Shown: positions 56,188-63,772 of the stretch, in pieces | Position numbering within the stretch: the stretch's first letter is position 1 | Layout of the letters: every line of letters begins with the position of its first letter | From: Streptomyces sp. CB02980 | GTDB lineage: Bacteria; Actinomycetota; Actinomycetes; Streptomycetales; Streptomycetaceae | Direction: 5' to 3' | NCBI RefSeq assembly: GCF_014451325.2 | Contig: NZ_JACSCH020000001.1 | Span: 660,845-724,844, forward strand | DNA length: 64,000 bases | The notes under the pieces: generated by a model | The model's input: only the letters and a program-made list of their open reading frames with translations | Database searches by the model: none | What the model was told of the DNA's origin: nothing | Program-made: the position numbers and the translations under genes

Positions 56188-56259
56188 TCAGACGCGGACG
56201 GCACAGACCGCGCCGGCCTGTCGACAGAGGTCGACGTGCCTGCGGGAGATGAGGCTCAT
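56188..56259 (-). CDS. Cys-containing leader peptide of the sulfatase operon
   Basis: A 23-residue peptide starting MSLISRRHVDLCRQAG and ending CAVRV. The RRHVDLxR core with a downstream Cys is typical of the short leader peptides preceding actinobacterial sulfur-assimilation and sulfate-transport genes. Its two Cys codons (residues 12 and 19) suggest ribosome stalling when cysteine is low. It lies 20 bases past a good promoter and 318 bp before the binding-protein gene. Too short for normal gene finders. Confidence 0.8.
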   Translation of the reverse strand: MSLISRRHVDLCRQAGAVCAVRV

Positions 56260-56277
56260 GTCCGGATTCACGGGAGC

Positions 56278-56307
56278 AATATGACAGCGGCTTCGCAGGG
56301 CGGTCAA
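56278..56307 (-). promoter_or_regulatory. Promoter of leader peptide and sulfatase operon
   Basis: On the minus strand TTGACC, 18 bases, CATATT: a housekeeping-sigma promoter. The -10 box lies 18 bases before the leader peptide ATG, so the transcript starts close to that codon. Confidence 0.65.
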
Positions 56308-56335
56308 CCGGCCTTGACCGCATTCTGAGACGACA

Positions 56336-57568
56336 TCAGCTGTCGCCCTCCACAGGGAACAGCTCACCCATGGCCTCAAGAGGCCTTCTGAACAGGGAAT
56401 TCAACAGAACCGTGCCCGCCGCGACGGGCAGCGTGGCCGGTCCGGCATGTGGACTGACGATGCGTTCGGGATCGTCGCAGACGTGCGAGAGGTCGATCGC
56501 GGCCCCCCGGATCTCCTCCAGGTACTCCGGCGCGAGGACGCTCGCCTGCTCGGTCACCACGACCAGATCGGGGTTGACGACGTCGAGCAGGAGGGCGACG
56601 GCGCGGCCCACCGCGCGGGCCCGCTCGCGGAGCAACCGGTCGGCACGCCGGTCCCCCGCCGCCGCCGCGTCCACCACGAGGGAGGTGTCGGGTTCGGGCA
56701 CGATCCCGCGACGAACGGCGGTGCGGCCGAGCGCGGTGTTCGAGGCGGTCGCCTCCAGACAGCCGGAACGCCCGCACGGGCAGGGAACGGTGGAGTCCGG
56801 CACGGGCAGGTGCGCCACGTCGCCGGCCGCGGCCCCGGGGCCCTGGTGGACGACCCCGGCGAGCCCGACGGCCGCGTCGACGACATTGCCGATGAACAGA
56901 TGGACCAGGCTCCGCCGGGCGGCGGGCCGGCCGAAGAGGATCTCCGACTGGGCGATGGAACGGGCGTGGTTGTCCACGCGCACGGTGCGTCCGCCGAGGC
57001 CACGGGCGAGTTCGGCGGCGAGCGGACGGCGCCGCCACCCCAGGGCCTGGTGGCGGACGACCACACCCTCGGCGGGATCCACCCAGCCGCCGACCGCGGC
57101 GCCGACCCCGAGCAGCGGCCGCCTCCTCGTGTGGGCGTCGAGGAAGGCACGGAGTTCGCGGGCGACGGCACCGGGCAGCCCGTCCGGCGGGATGCCGTCG
57201 TGGGGGTACGAGTGCCGGGCCAGGACCTGTCCGCGCAGGTCGACGAGGGCGAAGGTCGAACTGGGGACGCCCAGATGGACACCGCCCGCGACCGGCCCGC
57301 CGGAGGCCCCGATGTGCAGGTCGACGGGGATCTGGGGCCGCCCCACTCCCCCGCTCCCGGCCGGTTCGGGCAGCTCGCGCAGGAGGCCCAGACGGGTGAG
57401 GTCGGTGGCCTGGCGCGAGACGGCGGCGGGGCTGAGGCCGGAGAGCCGGGCGACGGCACTGCGGGCCACCGGTCCGTGATCGAGGACGGTCCGCAGGACG
57501 GTGGCGGCGTTGGCCTCGCGCCGGCCGTCGCCTGCCATCCGGGGACCGTGCGGGGAGTTCCTCGTCAT
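56336..57568 (-). CDS. ROK-family transcriptional repressor
   Basis: A 410-residue ROK regulator. N-terminal winged helix ([41 protein letters not shown]), then the ROK fold with the zinc motif [11 protein letters not shown]. The position of the kinase catalytic Asp (DNDAN in sugar kinases) reads [12 protein letters not shown], His in place of Asp, so it should bind a sugar-like ligand without phosphorylating it. RBS AGAGAGG precedes the ATG at 57568. It lies next to the sulfatase operon promoter and is the obvious candidate for sensing the substrate, perhaps a sugar sulfate. Confidence 0.87.
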   Translation of the reverse strand: MTRNSPHGPRMAGDGRREANAATVLRTVLDHGPVARSAVARLSGLSPAAVSRQATDLTRLGLLRELPEPAGSGGVGRPQIPVDLHIGASGGPVAGGVHLGVPSSTFALVDLRGQVLARHSYPHDGIPPDGLPGAVARELRAFLDAHTRRRPLLGVGAAVGGWVDPAEGVVVRHQALGWRRRPLAAELARGLGGRTVRVDNHARSIAQSEILFGRPAARRSLVHLFIGNVVDAAVGLAGVVHQGPGAAAGDVAHLPVPDSTVPCPCGRSGCLEATASNTALGRTAVRRGIVPEPDTSLVVDAAAAGDRRADRLLRERARAVGRAVALLLDVVNPDLVVVTEQASVLAPEYLEEIRGAAIDLSHVCDDPERIVSPHAGPATLPVAAGTVLLNSLFRRPLEAMGELFPVEGDS

Positions 57569-58164
57569 GGGTGCCTCTCTGGTCACTGTTGCGGTGGTGT
57601 GAAATCCGTGGCGGTCCCCGCGGGGACCGCCGGCCTGCCGCCCGCGCCGCTCCCGCGCCTGCCGCGACGGGAAGTCACCGCAGGTCACTGGCGGTTCGAC
57701 GGGATGATTCGGAGCGGGTCGGCGGCGCCGGGCAGGCGCCGATTCAACCATCGGGGGCGACCGTTCGGGGAGCGGACTGGCGCTTGACGCGCCGCGGCGG
57801 GCGCTGCGAGTCTCCGGGACATGTTCGCGACCTCCTCCTGTCCCGCCGTCTCCGGCGTCTGATCCTCGCGACCCCCTCCTGCGAGCGGTACGCCGCTCCG
57901 GCTCTCGCACGTCGTGTCCCGCCCCGAGGCCCGTCGGCCGTCGCCCGGCCCGTCGCGGCGCTCGTACGACGCAGGAGAACCGGTGGGAACTCACCGGCTC
58001 TCGTCGGGGCTTCCCACCTCCTCATTGCTTCCGCTCCGGGATTAATTCCGTCCGGGGCCCGCCCGGGCCCCTGTCCAAGCCCTGTCCAGGCCCTGTCCAA
58101 GCCCTGTCCAAGCCCTGCCCGAGCCCTGTCCGGAACCCGTACCGGACCCATGAAAGGACCCACC
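57569..58164. other. Divergent intergenic region (ROK repressor / dioxygenase)
   Basis: 596 bp between divergent genes. It holds the 11-bp tandem repeat at 58071-58136. A tiny plus-strand frame near 57822 ([13 protein letters not shown], one Cys) has no RBS and is not called. Promoters for both genes must lie here. Confidence 0.4.
58071..58136 (+). repeat. 11-bp tandem repeat (CTGTCCAAGCC), six units
   Basis: Units start at 58071, 58082, 58093, 58104, 58115 and 58126. The first four are CTGTCCAAGCC or one-base variants; the fifth is CTGCCCGAGCC; the sixth breaks down as CTGTCCGGAAC. It ends 28 bp before the dioxygenase start, within the 5' untranslated region or promoter. Confidence 0.85.
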
Positions 58165-59115
58165 ATGTCGACCGCGACCAGCACCGAGTCCGTCACCGTC
58201 CAGAAGGTCGGCGGCCGCCTCGGCGCCGTCATCTCCGGCGTCCGCCTCGGCGGCGACCTGCCCGCCGAGACCGTGGCCGAGATCCGCTCCGCGCTCCTCG
58301 CGCACAAGGTCGTCTTCTTCCGCGGCCAGGACCACCTCGACGAGGACGCCCACGAGGCCTTCGGCCGGCTCCTCGGCACACCCGTCGCCCACCCCACCGT
58401 CCCCTCGGCCGACGGCCGTTACTCCTTCCCGATCGACTCGGACTACGGCGGCCGCGCCAACCAGTGGCACACCGACGTGACCTTCGTGCCCGCCTACCCC
58501 GCCTTCTCGATCCTGCGCGCGGTGGTGATCCCGCCGTACGGCGGCAACACCCTGTGGGCCAACACCGCCACCGCGTACGAGAACCTCCCCGAGCCGCTGC
58601 GCGCCCTGGCCGACAGCCTGCGCGCGGAGCACTCCAACGACTACGACTACGCGGCCCTGCGCCCCGGCGCCCTCCCGGAGCAGCTCGCCCGCTTCCGCGA
58701 GATCTTCGCCTCCACGAAGTTCCTCACGGAGCACCCGGTGGTGCGGGTCCACCCCGAGACCGGCGAGCGGACCCTGCTCCTCGGCAACTTCGTCCAGCGG
58801 ATCAGCGGACTGACGGGCGCCGACTCCCGCGCCCTGCTCGGCCTCTTCCAGTCGCACGTCGAGCGGCCGGAGAACACGGTGCGCTGGCAGTGGCAGGTCG
58901 GCGACGTGGCCATCTGGGACAACCGCGCCACCCAGCACTACGGCGTGGACGACTCCGACGACCACGTGCGCAAGCTGCGCCGCGTGACCGTCGACGGCGA
59001 CGTGCCGGTCGGCGTGGACGGACGCGCCTCGGTCCTCCTCGCGCCCGAGTCCGTCCCGGACCCGGCGTTCGGCATCGCCTCCGGCGACTCGACGGAGGAG
59101 CCCGCCGCCGTATGA
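58165..59115 (+). CDS. TauD/TfdA-type dioxygenase, alkylsulfatase (AtsK)-like
   Basis: A 316-residue Fe(II)/2-oxoglutarate dioxygenase. Ligands are H and D of [11 protein letters not shown], the distal His in [11 protein letters not shown] and an Arg ([10 protein letters not shown]) for 2-oxoglutarate. The stretch [28 protein letters not shown] is close to AtsK, which cleaves alkyl sulfate esters into aldehyde and sulfate. Length is usual. RBS GAAAGGA precedes the ATG at 58165. It lies across from the ROK repressor and the sulfatase operon, fitting a second, oxidative route to the same sulfur source. Confidence 0.85.
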   Translation: MSTATSTESVTVQKVGGRLGAVISGVRLGGDLPAETVAEIRSALLAHKVVFFRGQDHLDEDAHEAFGRLLGTPVAHPTVPSADGRYSFPIDSDYGGRANQWHTDVTFVPAYPAFSILRAVVIPPYGGNTLWANTATAYENLPEPLRALADSLRAEHSNDYDYAALRPGALPEQLARFREIFASTKFLTEHPVVRVHPETGERTLLLGNFVQRISGLTGADSRALLGLFQSHVERPENTVRWQWQVGDVAIWDNRATQHYGVDDSDDHVRKLRRVTVDGDVPVGVDGRASVLLAPESVPDPAFGIASGDSTEEPAAV

Positions 59116-59218
59116 CCGGCGTCCCGCCCCAAGTGATCGTGGCCCGGGCGGCGGGGCGGCTACACCCACTGGCCGGCCTCGGACCGGCTCCCCATCGCGA
59201 GGTGGCCGACGGCTGCGC

Positions 59219-59365
59219 GACGCGCCGCCCGAGTGGCTGCTGCGGGCCGAGGGGGCGGGGCCGGTGATCGAGGCCGCCCCCTCACGGAGCCTGGACCAGC
59301 GGCGTCCCGAGTCGTTCTCGGACGGCCGGGTCCCCTGGGAAGGGGTGCGCTTCGGCCACCGCTGA
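59219..59365 (+). pseudogene. Possible decayed gene fragment after the dioxygenase
   Basis: The frame from 59219 encodes DAPPEWLLRAEGAGPVIEAA and onward to VPWEGVRFGHR before a stop, with coding-like composition. In another frame just upstream, GGYTHWPASDRLP also looks coding. Together they suggest a short frameshifted gene between the dioxygenase and the cupin. I do not recognise the family. Confidence 0.35.
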
Positions 59366-59419
59366 CCCGGGGGCGCCGCCGCTGGTCGCGTCAGGACATG
59401 GAGGGCTTGGCTTGTCCGG

Positions 59420-59788
59420 TCAGCCGGACGGCTTCGCGTAGTCGGCGAAGCCCGTCCAGTCCAGCGCGACGCAGGCCTCGTCACCGAGGACCCACGCGTC
59501 GTGGCCGGGCTGGACCTCCATGTAGTCCCCGGCGCCGTACTCGGTCGTCTCGCCGTCGTCCATGACGACCTTCATCCGGCCGCTGACGATGTATCCCATG
59601 TGCGACGCCTGGCAACTGTCGGTGCCGGCGATCGGTTTGACGTGCTTGGACCACTGCCAGCCCGGCTCGAACACGGCGCGGCCGACCGCACCGCTCTTAC
59701 CGCTGACCAGGTCGAGCCTGCCCTTGCCGTCCTCGAAGGGGCGGGTCTCGTCCGCTGCGTCGAAGCTCTTCTTGACGATGCCGGCCAT
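59420..59788 (-). CDS. Cupin-domain protein
   Basis: A 122-residue single-domain cupin. Motif 1 is PGWQWSKHVKPIAGTDSCQASHMGYIVSGRMKV and motif 2 DGETTEYGAGDYMEVQPGHDAWVLGDE. Small cupins of this kind often bind a metal and stabilise or isomerise a small metabolite. The second of two consecutive ATGs has better RBS spacing (GGGAG). It stands alone beside an A+T-rich region. Confidence 0.78.
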   Translation of the reverse strand: MAGIVKKSFDAADETRPFEDGKGRLDLVSGKSGAVGRAVFEPGWQWSKHVKPIAGTDSCQASHMGYIVSGRMKVVMDDGETTEYGAGDYMEVQPGHDAWVLGDEACVALDWTGFADYAKPSG

Positions 59789-59857
59789 CATTCGCTCCCG
59801 GCGATGGAGAGGCGGAATCCCCGAGTCCACTTCCAGGCTACGCGGCGACAATCCAGC

Positions 59858-60060
59858 GGGCACCTCTGCATACCCATGCCGCAAGTGGTTCATATTTGCA
59901 TTGAATTTTTGTTGAACGGAGATCGCCATTTGGCGGGTCCACGCATATCCGCAGCTCAAATTCTGTGCGCATCCCTTACCGGGCAGACCTACACATAAAG
60001 GCCAGATAAGAGCACAATGAAGCAGCGGCAGCATTTGCCGCAAGTGCGGTCAGACGTGCA
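59858..60060. promoter_or_regulatory. A+T-rich divergent promoter region (cupin / SPW protein)
   Basis: The most A+T-rich intergenic stretch in the window, with CATATTTGCATTGAATTTTT and ACACATAAAGG. TGCCGCAAGTG occurs twice (59877-59887 and 60036-60046), and TTGAA occurs twice around TTTTTG. Likely promoters for both neighbours, perhaps for one regulator. Confidence 0.5.
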
Positions 60061-60084
60061 TGACGCCAGAAGGAGGCGAGTCGT

Positions 60085-60522
60085 ATGGCCGACGTCTCTC
60101 ACCGTCCTGGTGATATCGCAGGACACCCCGATGCGCCGGAAATGCGGGACCGGTATGCCCGTATGCTCCAGACCCGAGGTGTCGCGGCGGTCGAGGAACT
60201 CGTGATCCTCGCCGGTATCTACGCCGCGATCTCCGCGTGGACGGTCCACTTCTCCGCCACCCAGCCCGCGCTCGCCATCAGCAACCTGGTCGTCGGCATC
60301 GCCCTCGCGGTCCTCGGCCTGTGCATGTCGATGGTTCCGGAGCGGTCCCAGGACCTCAACTTCGTCGTCCTGTTGATGGGTGCGTGGCTGATCGTCGCCC
60401 CGTGGGTGGTCGGGTCGAGCCCCGACACCGGCACCATCCTCAGCAACGTCATCACCGGCGCGTGCGTCTGCCTGTTCTCCCTCACGGCCGGCGGACTGCT
60501 CATGACCAAGCAAAGGACGTGA
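60085..60522 (+). CDS. SPW repeat-containing membrane protein
   Basis: A 145-residue membrane protein with four hydrophobic segments. It contains two degenerate SPW-type motifs (AISAWTVHF; LIVAPWVVG), the hallmark of the SPW repeat family, which are common in actinobacteria and of unknown role. An N-terminal hydrophilic stretch precedes them. RBS AGAAGGAGG before ATG at 60085. Confidence 0.8.
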   Translation: MADVSHRPGDIAGHPDAPEMRDRYARMLQTRGVAAVEELVILAGIYAAISAWTVHFSATQPALAISNLVVGIALAVLGLCMSMVPERSQDLNFVVLLMGAWLIVAPWVVGSSPDTGTILSNVITGACVCLFSLTAGGLLMTKQRT

Positions 60523-60541
60523 CGCTCTGATCCTCTCCCGG

Positions 60542-60584
60542 AACGGCGGCCCCTCCACCCCCGGAGGTGCCGCCGTTCACTGTT
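60542..60584 (+). terminator. Terminator after SPW gene
   Basis: Inverted repeat with 15-bp arms (14 matches) AACGGCGGCCCCTCC/GGAGGTGCCGCCGTT, followed by CACTGTTTT. Confidence 0.75.
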
Positions 60585-60712
60585 TTCCGCCCCGGAACGG
60601 CCACTGCCCGGTAACGAATTGACCCATGTGGTTTCAGCCACCTAAGTTCTGCGTAAAGCTTGCTCCACAGGGACAGGCTCCCGCTCGCATACCCAGTCCT
60701 TGGGGGGACAAA

Positions 60713-61066
60713 GTGAACTGGTACCTCGACGTCATCAAGAAGTACGCGGTCTTCAACGGCCGGGCACGCCGCCAGGAATTCTGGATGTTCGAGCTGTTCA
60801 ACTTCATCATCGCGGTCGTGCTGATGATCATCGGCTTTGCGCTCGACTTCTCGCTCCTGAGCACGCTTTACTCGCTCGCCGTCTTCCTGCCGTCCCTCGG
60901 TGTGACCGTCCGCCGACTCCACGACACCGGCCGCTCGGGCTGGTGGGTCCTCATCGGCCTGGTGCCGCTCGTCGGCTTCATCGTCCTCATCGTCTTCGCG
61001 GCCACCGAGGGCGACCAGCACGAGAACGCGCACGGCCCGAACCCGAAGCTGGCCCCGGCCTACTGA
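60713..61066 (+). CDS. DUF805 family membrane protein
   Basis: A 117-residue protein with the DUF805 pattern: NWYLDVIKKYAVFNGRARRQEFWMFELFN, then about three membrane helices and RRLHDTGRSGWWVLIGLVPLVG before a hydrophilic tail. DUF805 proteins are inner-membrane proteins of unknown role. GTG start at 60713 follows GGGGGG. Confidence 0.88.
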   Translation: MNWYLDVIKKYAVFNGRARRQEFWMFELFNFIIAVVLMIIGFALDFSLLSTLYSLAVFLPSLGVTVRRLHDTGRSGWWVLIGLVPLVGFIVLIVFAATEGDQHENAHGPNPKLAPAY

Positions 61067-61151
61067 CGGTCCCGACCCTCGGCGGGTCCCGACCTGCCGA
61101 AGGTCAGGCCCGCTGAAGGCCAGGCCTACTGAAGGCCTCGTACGCGCATGC

Positions 61152-61180
61152 GGCCCCCGGAGGAATCCTCCGGGGGCCTT
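61152..61180 (+). terminator. Terminator after DUF805 gene
   Basis: Perfect 13-bp arms GGCCCCCGGAGGA/TCCTCCGGGGGCC around a single A, followed by TT. Confidence 0.75.
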
Positions 61181-61220
61181 CCGCGTATCGGAGGGCGATC
61201 CAACGTGCCGACCGGGGTAC

Positions 61221-61278
61221 GTCTTCCGCGGCACGTCATCGCGCGGCACGTCTTGCGCGGCACGTCATCCCGCGGCAC
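61221..61278 (+). repeat. 14/15-bp tandem repeat, four copies
   Basis: Alternating units GTCTTCCGCGGCAC, GTCATCGCGCGGCAC, GTCTTGCGCGGCAC and GTCATCCCGCGGCAC. They lie in the 228-bp gap between the terminator and the GNAT-ATPase gene. No gene. Confidence 0.8.
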
Positions 61279-61407
61279 GGCGCCGCTGCCGCATAGAGCC
61301 GCCACGGCGCGTTCGCCCGCGCCGCCTTGTGCAGGATGGCGCACGACCGGGACCGAAGCCCCCGCCTAGCCTCGCCGCAACGGCACCAACGAGGGGCGGT
61401 ACCACCG

Positions 61408-62697
61408 GTGAACTGGCACATCCACGACTACCGCGAGAGCGATCTCGCCGCCGTCGTCCATCTGATCGACACGACCGCGGAGCTCGGTCAGGAGTCCGTG
61501 TTCTCGCTGGCCGAGTGCATCAGCGCCCTGACCACCCGCCAGCCCGCCGTGGTCGCCGTCCACCAGGGCGTCCCCATCGGCGCCGCGCTCGCCTCCGTCT
61601 CCGGCGAGCGGGCGTGGGTCATGCGGATCGCGATCTCCTCGGTCTGGCGCGGCCGCGGTCTCGCCAGCGCCCTTCTCGTGGAGCTGGAGCGGCGGCTGGT
61701 GGCGGCCCGGGTCGGGCGGATCGCGTACGTCCTGCCGGAGGAGGACCTCCTCGGCGAGGGTCTCCTCAACGCCGGGTACACACGCCGGCCGGCCGTCGCG
61801 TACTTCGAGAAGGTGGAGCCGCTGCACGGTCCCGCCGCCGGGCTCCTCGACGATCTGGGCGGCCGGCTCCTGCCCGGCGACCTGTGGGCCAAGGTCGCCG
61901 GCATGGAGCGGGAGAAGGACCTGATCGAGCGCCGGGTGGTGCTGCCGCTCGCCGAGCCGGAGCGGGCCGGCCGGCACGGGGTGCGGCCGCCGCGCGCGGT
62001 CTGTCTGTTCGGTCCGCCGGGCACCGGCAAGACGACCTTCGCGCGCGGGATCGCCTCCCGGCTGGGCTGGCCGTTCGTGGAGATCCTGCCGTCCCGTCTC
62101 GCCGACGAGGGGAACCTCGCCGCCGCCCTGCGGTCCGCGTTCGCGCGGATCGCGGAGCTGGAGCGGGTGCTCGTCTTCATCGACGAGGTCGAGGAGATCG
62201 CGCCCGTACGCTCGGAGCCCGCGCAGCCCGGTGGCATGCACGGGGTGACGAACGAACTCCTCAAGCTGATACCGGGGTTCAGGGAGCGGGACGAGCGGCT
62301 GCTCGTCTGCGCCACCAACTCGATCCGCTCACTGGACCCGGCGTTCCTGCGGCCCGGCCGCTTCGACTACCTCATCCCGATCGGTACGCCGGACAAGGCA
62401 GCGCGGGCGGCGATCTGGGCCCGGTACACCGACGGCAGGACGGACGTCGACATCGACGAACTGGTCGTGGCGAGCGACCTGTTCACCCCGGCCGACATCG
62501 AGCACGCGGCCCGGATCGCCGCCCAGGCCTCCTTCGAGCGGGATCTGTTCGCCGTCGGCGGGCGGGGCGGCGAGGGTCCGGTGCCGGGCGCGAGCACCGC
62601 GGACTATCTGGCCGCCATCGGTGAGTGCCGGCCGACGGTCACACCGGAGATGGTCGAGCAGTTCGCCTCGGACATCACCACGCACGCACGGACCTGA
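61408..62697 (+). CDS. GNAT-AAA+ ATPase fusion protein
   Basis: A 429-residue fusion. Residues ~1-145 are a GNAT domain (VNWHIHDYRESDLAAVVHLID; acetyl-CoA loop SSVWRGRGLASALL). Residues ~190-400 are an AAA+ ATPase with Walker A GPPGTGKTT, Walker B RVLVFIDEVEEI, sensor ATNSIRSLDPAF and an arginine finger (LRPGRFDYLIPIG). The ATPase is of the FtsH/CDC48-like class, acting on a protein target in the cytoplasm. Acetyl transfer plus ATP-driven remodelling suggests a target-tagging or activation role. GTG start at 61408 after GAGGGG. It overlaps the convergent kinase stop by 23 bp. Confidence 0.82.
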   Translation: MNWHIHDYRESDLAAVVHLIDTTAELGQESVFSLAECISALTTRQPAVVAVHQGVPIGAALASVSGERAWVMRIAISSVWRGRGLASALLVELERRLVAARVGRIAYVLPEEDLLGEGLLNAGYTRRPAVAYFEKVEPLHGPAAGLLDDLGGRLLPGDLWAKVAGMEREKDLIERRVVLPLAEPERAGRHGVRPPRAVCLFGPPGTGKTTFARGIASRLGWPFVEILPSRLADEGNLAAALRSAFARIAELERVLVFIDEVEEIAPVRSEPAQPGGMHGVTNELLKLIPGFRERDERLLVCATNSIRSLDPAFLRPGRFDYLIPIGTPDKAARAAIWARYTDGRTDVDIDELVVASDLFTPADIEHAARIAAQASFERDLFAVGGRGGEGPVPGASTADYLAAIGECRPTVTPEMVEQFASDITTHART

Positions 62698-63613
62698 GGG
62701 CGAACGTCGCGCGGGCGGCGTCCAGTTCGGTCCGGTCGGGCGGCTGGGCGCCGGCCCGGGAGACGGTGACGGCCGCTGCCGCGCCCGCCCTCCCCAGGAG
62801 CCTCGCGAGGTGCTCGGCGCCGAGTGTGCCCAGGGCGTCCCGCTCCCACCCCGCGAGTGCGTCGAGGACGGCGGACATGAAGGAGTCGCCCGCACCGACC
62901 GTGTCGACGACGGTGACCGAAGGCGCCTCGGCGGCGACCGTGCTGTGGCGGGTGACGGCGAACGACCCGGCCGCTCCCAGGGTGACGAGGACGACGGCCG
63001 GGCCGAGGGCGAGCCATCGGGCGGCGACCGTGCGCGGATCCTCGCCCGGGTACAGCCAGGCCAGGTCCTCGTCGCTCGCCTTGACCAGGTCGCTGAGGGC
63101 GACGCAGCGCTCGACGCGGGTCACGGCCGACCCGTGCTCCCCCATCAGTCCGGGCCGCACGTTGGGGTCGTAGCTGACGGTGGCGCGCTCCCGCAGCCGC
63201 TCGGTCTCGGCGAGGACGGCGGCCGCGCCGGGCGCGGTGACGGCGGCGATCGAGCCGATGTGCACATGGCGGGGCACCAGTTCGGCCGGCGCCCCGCCCT
63301 TCAGCGTCCAGGCGATGTCGAAGGTGTACGAGGCCTGACCGCGCGCGTCGAGGCCGACGACCGCCGACGGGGTGCGTTCGGGCACGTCGCCGACCGCCAC
63401 CCGGACGCCCGCGCCCTTGAGGTGGGCCTCGATGAGCCGCCCGGTGGGGTCGTCGGCGAGCTGGGTGAGCAGGGTGACGTCCCGGCCGAGCCGCCCCAGA
63501 CCGTAGGCGACGTTGGCGGGACTGCCACCCGGGTGGACGCGGTCGGCGGCGTCGGAGCCGGCCGGGGCGCGGACGATGTCGGCGACGCACTCGCCGATGA
63601 CCAGGAAGGACAT
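62675..63613 (-). CDS. PfkB-family sugar kinase (fructokinase-like)
   Basis: A 312-residue ribokinase/PfkB-family kinase. N-terminal SFLVIGECVADIVR and GGSPANVAYGLGRLG bind the sugar; the C-terminal motif DTVGAGDSFMSAVLDAL has the catalytic Asp. It phosphorylates a sugar or nucleoside with ATP; fructokinase is the commonest assignment for this pattern. RBS AAGGAGC precedes the ATG at 63613. Confidence 0.88.
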   Translation of the reverse strand: MSFLVIGECVADIVRAPAGSDAADRVHPGGSPANVAYGLGRLGRDVTLLTQLADDPTGRLIEAHLKGAGVRVAVGDVPERTPSAVVGLDARGQASYTFDIAWTLKGGAPAELVPRHVHIGSIAAVTAPGAAAVLAETERLRERATVSYDPNVRPGLMGEHGSAVTRVERCVALSDLVKASDEDLAWLYPGEDPRTVAARWLALGPAVVLVTLGAAGSFAVTRHSTVAAEAPSVTVVDTVGAGDSFMSAVLDALAGWERDALGTLGAEHLARLLGRAGAAAAVTVSRAGAQPPDRTELDAARATFALRSVRAW

Positions 63614-63772
63614 GGGTCGGAGCTCCTTGGCGTGGACGATCCGCAGATCGTACGTGGCCGCGTGCCGCACCGGAGCGGGGCGGTCGTCGACCGGGCGATG
63701 CCCATATCGTGGTCACGAGCGCTGCGGGCGACGTCCGGGAGCGACGAGCGACGACGACAGGGGGCCGGTCCG

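Noticed and set aside
57822..57863. A second Cys leader peptide ([13 protein letters not shown]) before the dioxygenase.
   Set aside because: No ribosome-binding site and none of the RRHVDL core; the Cys could be chance.
59870..59894. A SigB-type promoter for the cupin gene (GGGTAT on the minus strand).
   Set aside because: No GNNT box at a spacing of 14-16 bases.
60017..60205. A 62-residue frame with an ATG at 60017 upstream of the SPW gene.
   Set aside because: No ribosome-binding site and it overlaps the SPW gene in another frame.
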